NCBI GenBank assembly: GCA_029259875.1
Contig: JAJDEK010000357.1
Location: 1 to 5,904, forward strand
Direction of reading: 5' to 3'
DNA: 5,904 nucleotides
Source of the DNA: Planctomycetaceae bacterium
GTDB taxonomy: Bacteria; Planctomycetota; Planctomycetia; Planctomycetales; Planctomycetaceae
The position numbers were made by a program, and so were the translations under genes. Under the pieces are notes generated by a model. That model saw only the letters and a list, made by a program, of their open reading frames with translations. It did no database searches and was not told where the DNA came from. Positions 4,879 through 5,904 of the stretch are shown here, piece after piece (positions within the stretch are counted from its first letter, which is position 1; every line of letters begins with the position of its first letter).

Positions 4879-5904
4879 ATGTCTAGCTCTCCTAAGATTT
4901 CCCTTCTCGACCTGCAAGCACCAGATTTAAGCCAATACGGTAAAAAAAATCTCGAGATTAATCCGGGATCTTCTCGCAGTGCAGATTCTAGTTATCGCAG
5001 ACAGTTAAGCGAATCCTTATCCAAAAAACAATCGGATTCGACAGTCGAGAGAAAACAGGAACCAGAGTCGAGGTCCATTGATTTTCAATCGGATCAAAAA
5101 AGATCTTCAAAGACGGATTCCCATTCCAGATCGAATGCCGATTACCGAGAAGATCAACTGCAACAGCGAGAGAGCCGTCGAGATAACAATGTCGAAGCCT
5201 ACCAAGACTCAAAGTCTTCGAACTCAACATCAGATACGGTTCAGACAACTCAGGAGTCCCAGTCAGAGGAAAACTCAGAATTGGTTGAGTCAATTGAAGA
5301 GGGCTTCAATTCTCAACAAGAAGTAAAACTGCCCGAAAACGAAGAAAAGGGGCAAGTATACTCACTATTCGAATCAACATTTGCTACGCAAAGTGAAGGG
5401 CAATTGGCTCAAGAGACTACAATTGGTGATGGCGAGATAGAACCTCCTGCCAATTTCCAATTTCTCGAAGATCAGACTATTGTCAATCTACAGACTGAAG
5501 TGACGGAAACCAGTTCATTAGAGACGTTACCCATTCCGGAAGGGCTGGCCAATCTCTTACAGAAACAAGTTGTTGATATTTCACAAACTGAGATCAATCA
5601 GCAAGTTCAAACAGACGAAACGAATGAGTTGAATTCTACCTCACAGATAGATGACACACTTCAGACATTGACACAAGGTGATGAGGCAGCGGCTGAACTA
5701 AATACTTTGTTGAACTCAGAAGAATTACTCGGAATTCAAACCACAGAAGAATTAAAACAAGCTATTGAAGAACTCGAAGCGAAAAATTCAGATAATTCCT
5801 CGGGGTCTACGGAAGAGGGTGAAATCAATATTCAAGCGGTCTTGCAACAACGTTACCTGCGTTCCAAGAATCAAGAGCAATCGGAATCCTCTTCTGAAGA
5901 ATCT
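4879..5904 (+). CDS. fliK: Probable flagellar hook-length control protein FliK, N-terminal part (3' truncated by window edge)
   Basis: The frame is open for 342 codons from ATG 4879 to the window end with no stop. FliK is an exported molecular ruler: its long flexible N-terminal part samples the hook length, and its C-terminal Flg_hook domain then switches the export gate from hook to filament substrates. What is visible is a low-complexity, largely disordered chain rich in Ser, Gln, Glu, Asp and Thr, with no Cys and no Trp. Residues about 38-105 carry many Lys/Arg among Ser/Asp; from about 120 the chain becomes strongly acidic. A few short hydrophobic patches (for example LPIPEGLANLLQKQVVDI, about 217-234) may be helical. 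The defining C-terminal domain would lie beyond the window, so the name rests on composition, length and position after fliJ and the MotE-like gene, where fliK usually lies before flgD. Another exported disordered flagellar protein is the alternative. Confidence 0.68.
   Translation, partial: MSSSPKISLLDLQAPDLSQYGKKNLEINPGSSRSADSSYRRQLSESLSKKQSDSTVERKQEPESRSIDFQSDQKRSSKTDSHSRSNADYREDQLQQRESRRDNNVEAYQDSKSSNSTSDTVQTTQESQSEENSELVESIEEGFNSQQEVKLPENEEKGQVYSLFESTFATQSEGQLAQETTIGDGEIEPPANFQFLEDQTIVNLQTEVTETSSLETLPIPEGLANLLQKQVVDISQTEINQQVQTDETNELNSTSQIDDTLQTLTQGDEAAAELNTLLNSEELLGIQTTEELKQAIEELEAKNSDNSSGSTEEGEINIQAVLQQRYLRSKNQEQSESSSEES

Overview
This window is a stretch of a flagellar basal-body and export operon. 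All genes are on the + strand: the 3' end of fliF, then fliG, fliH, fliI, fliJ, a small membrane-anchored coiled-coil protein of the MotE/FlbB type, and the 5' part of a probable fliK that runs off the right edge. No RNA gene, mobile element, CRISPR array, long repeat or convincing terminator was seen. The source is a motile Gram-negative-type bacterium with moderately AT-rich DNA. The FliI wording, the long irregular spacers and the scarcity of well-placed Shine-Dalgarno sites suggest a planctomycete (Gimesia/Rubinisphaera-like), but this is inference from memory, not a search result.

Layout. Positions 1-267 are the FliF tail: the second membrane helix and the cytoplasmic FliG-binding end. 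Positions 312-1319 are a full-length FliG with all torque-helix charges. FliH (1409-2116) follows after an 89-base spacer. FliI, the export ATPase, is at 2138-3523 with intact Walker A, catalytic Glu, Walker B and the alpha/beta ATPase signature. FliJ is at 3578-4030, and its stop overlaps the start of the MotE-like gene (4027-4677) in an ATGA. A 201-base gap without a credible gene follows. The last reading frame, 4879-5904, is open to the window end and is Ser/Gln/Glu-rich, as expected of the disordered N-terminal part of a hook-length control protein.

How the genes fit together. FliF forms the MS ring and FliG sits on its cytoplasmic end as the rotor part that meets the stator. FliH, FliI and FliJ are the regulator, ATPase and central stalk of the flagellar type III export apparatus inside the C ring. 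The MotE-like protein probably acts at the inner membrane and periplasm near the stator or collar. FliK measures hook length and switches export specificity. The same order (fliF-G-H-I-J, MotE/FlbB-like, fliK-like, then usually flgD and flgE) is known from spirochaetes and other phyla, so hook genes are expected downstream.

I found no clearly new system. The least-characterised parts are the MotE-like protein, the gap before fliK, and the divergent FliH N-terminus.
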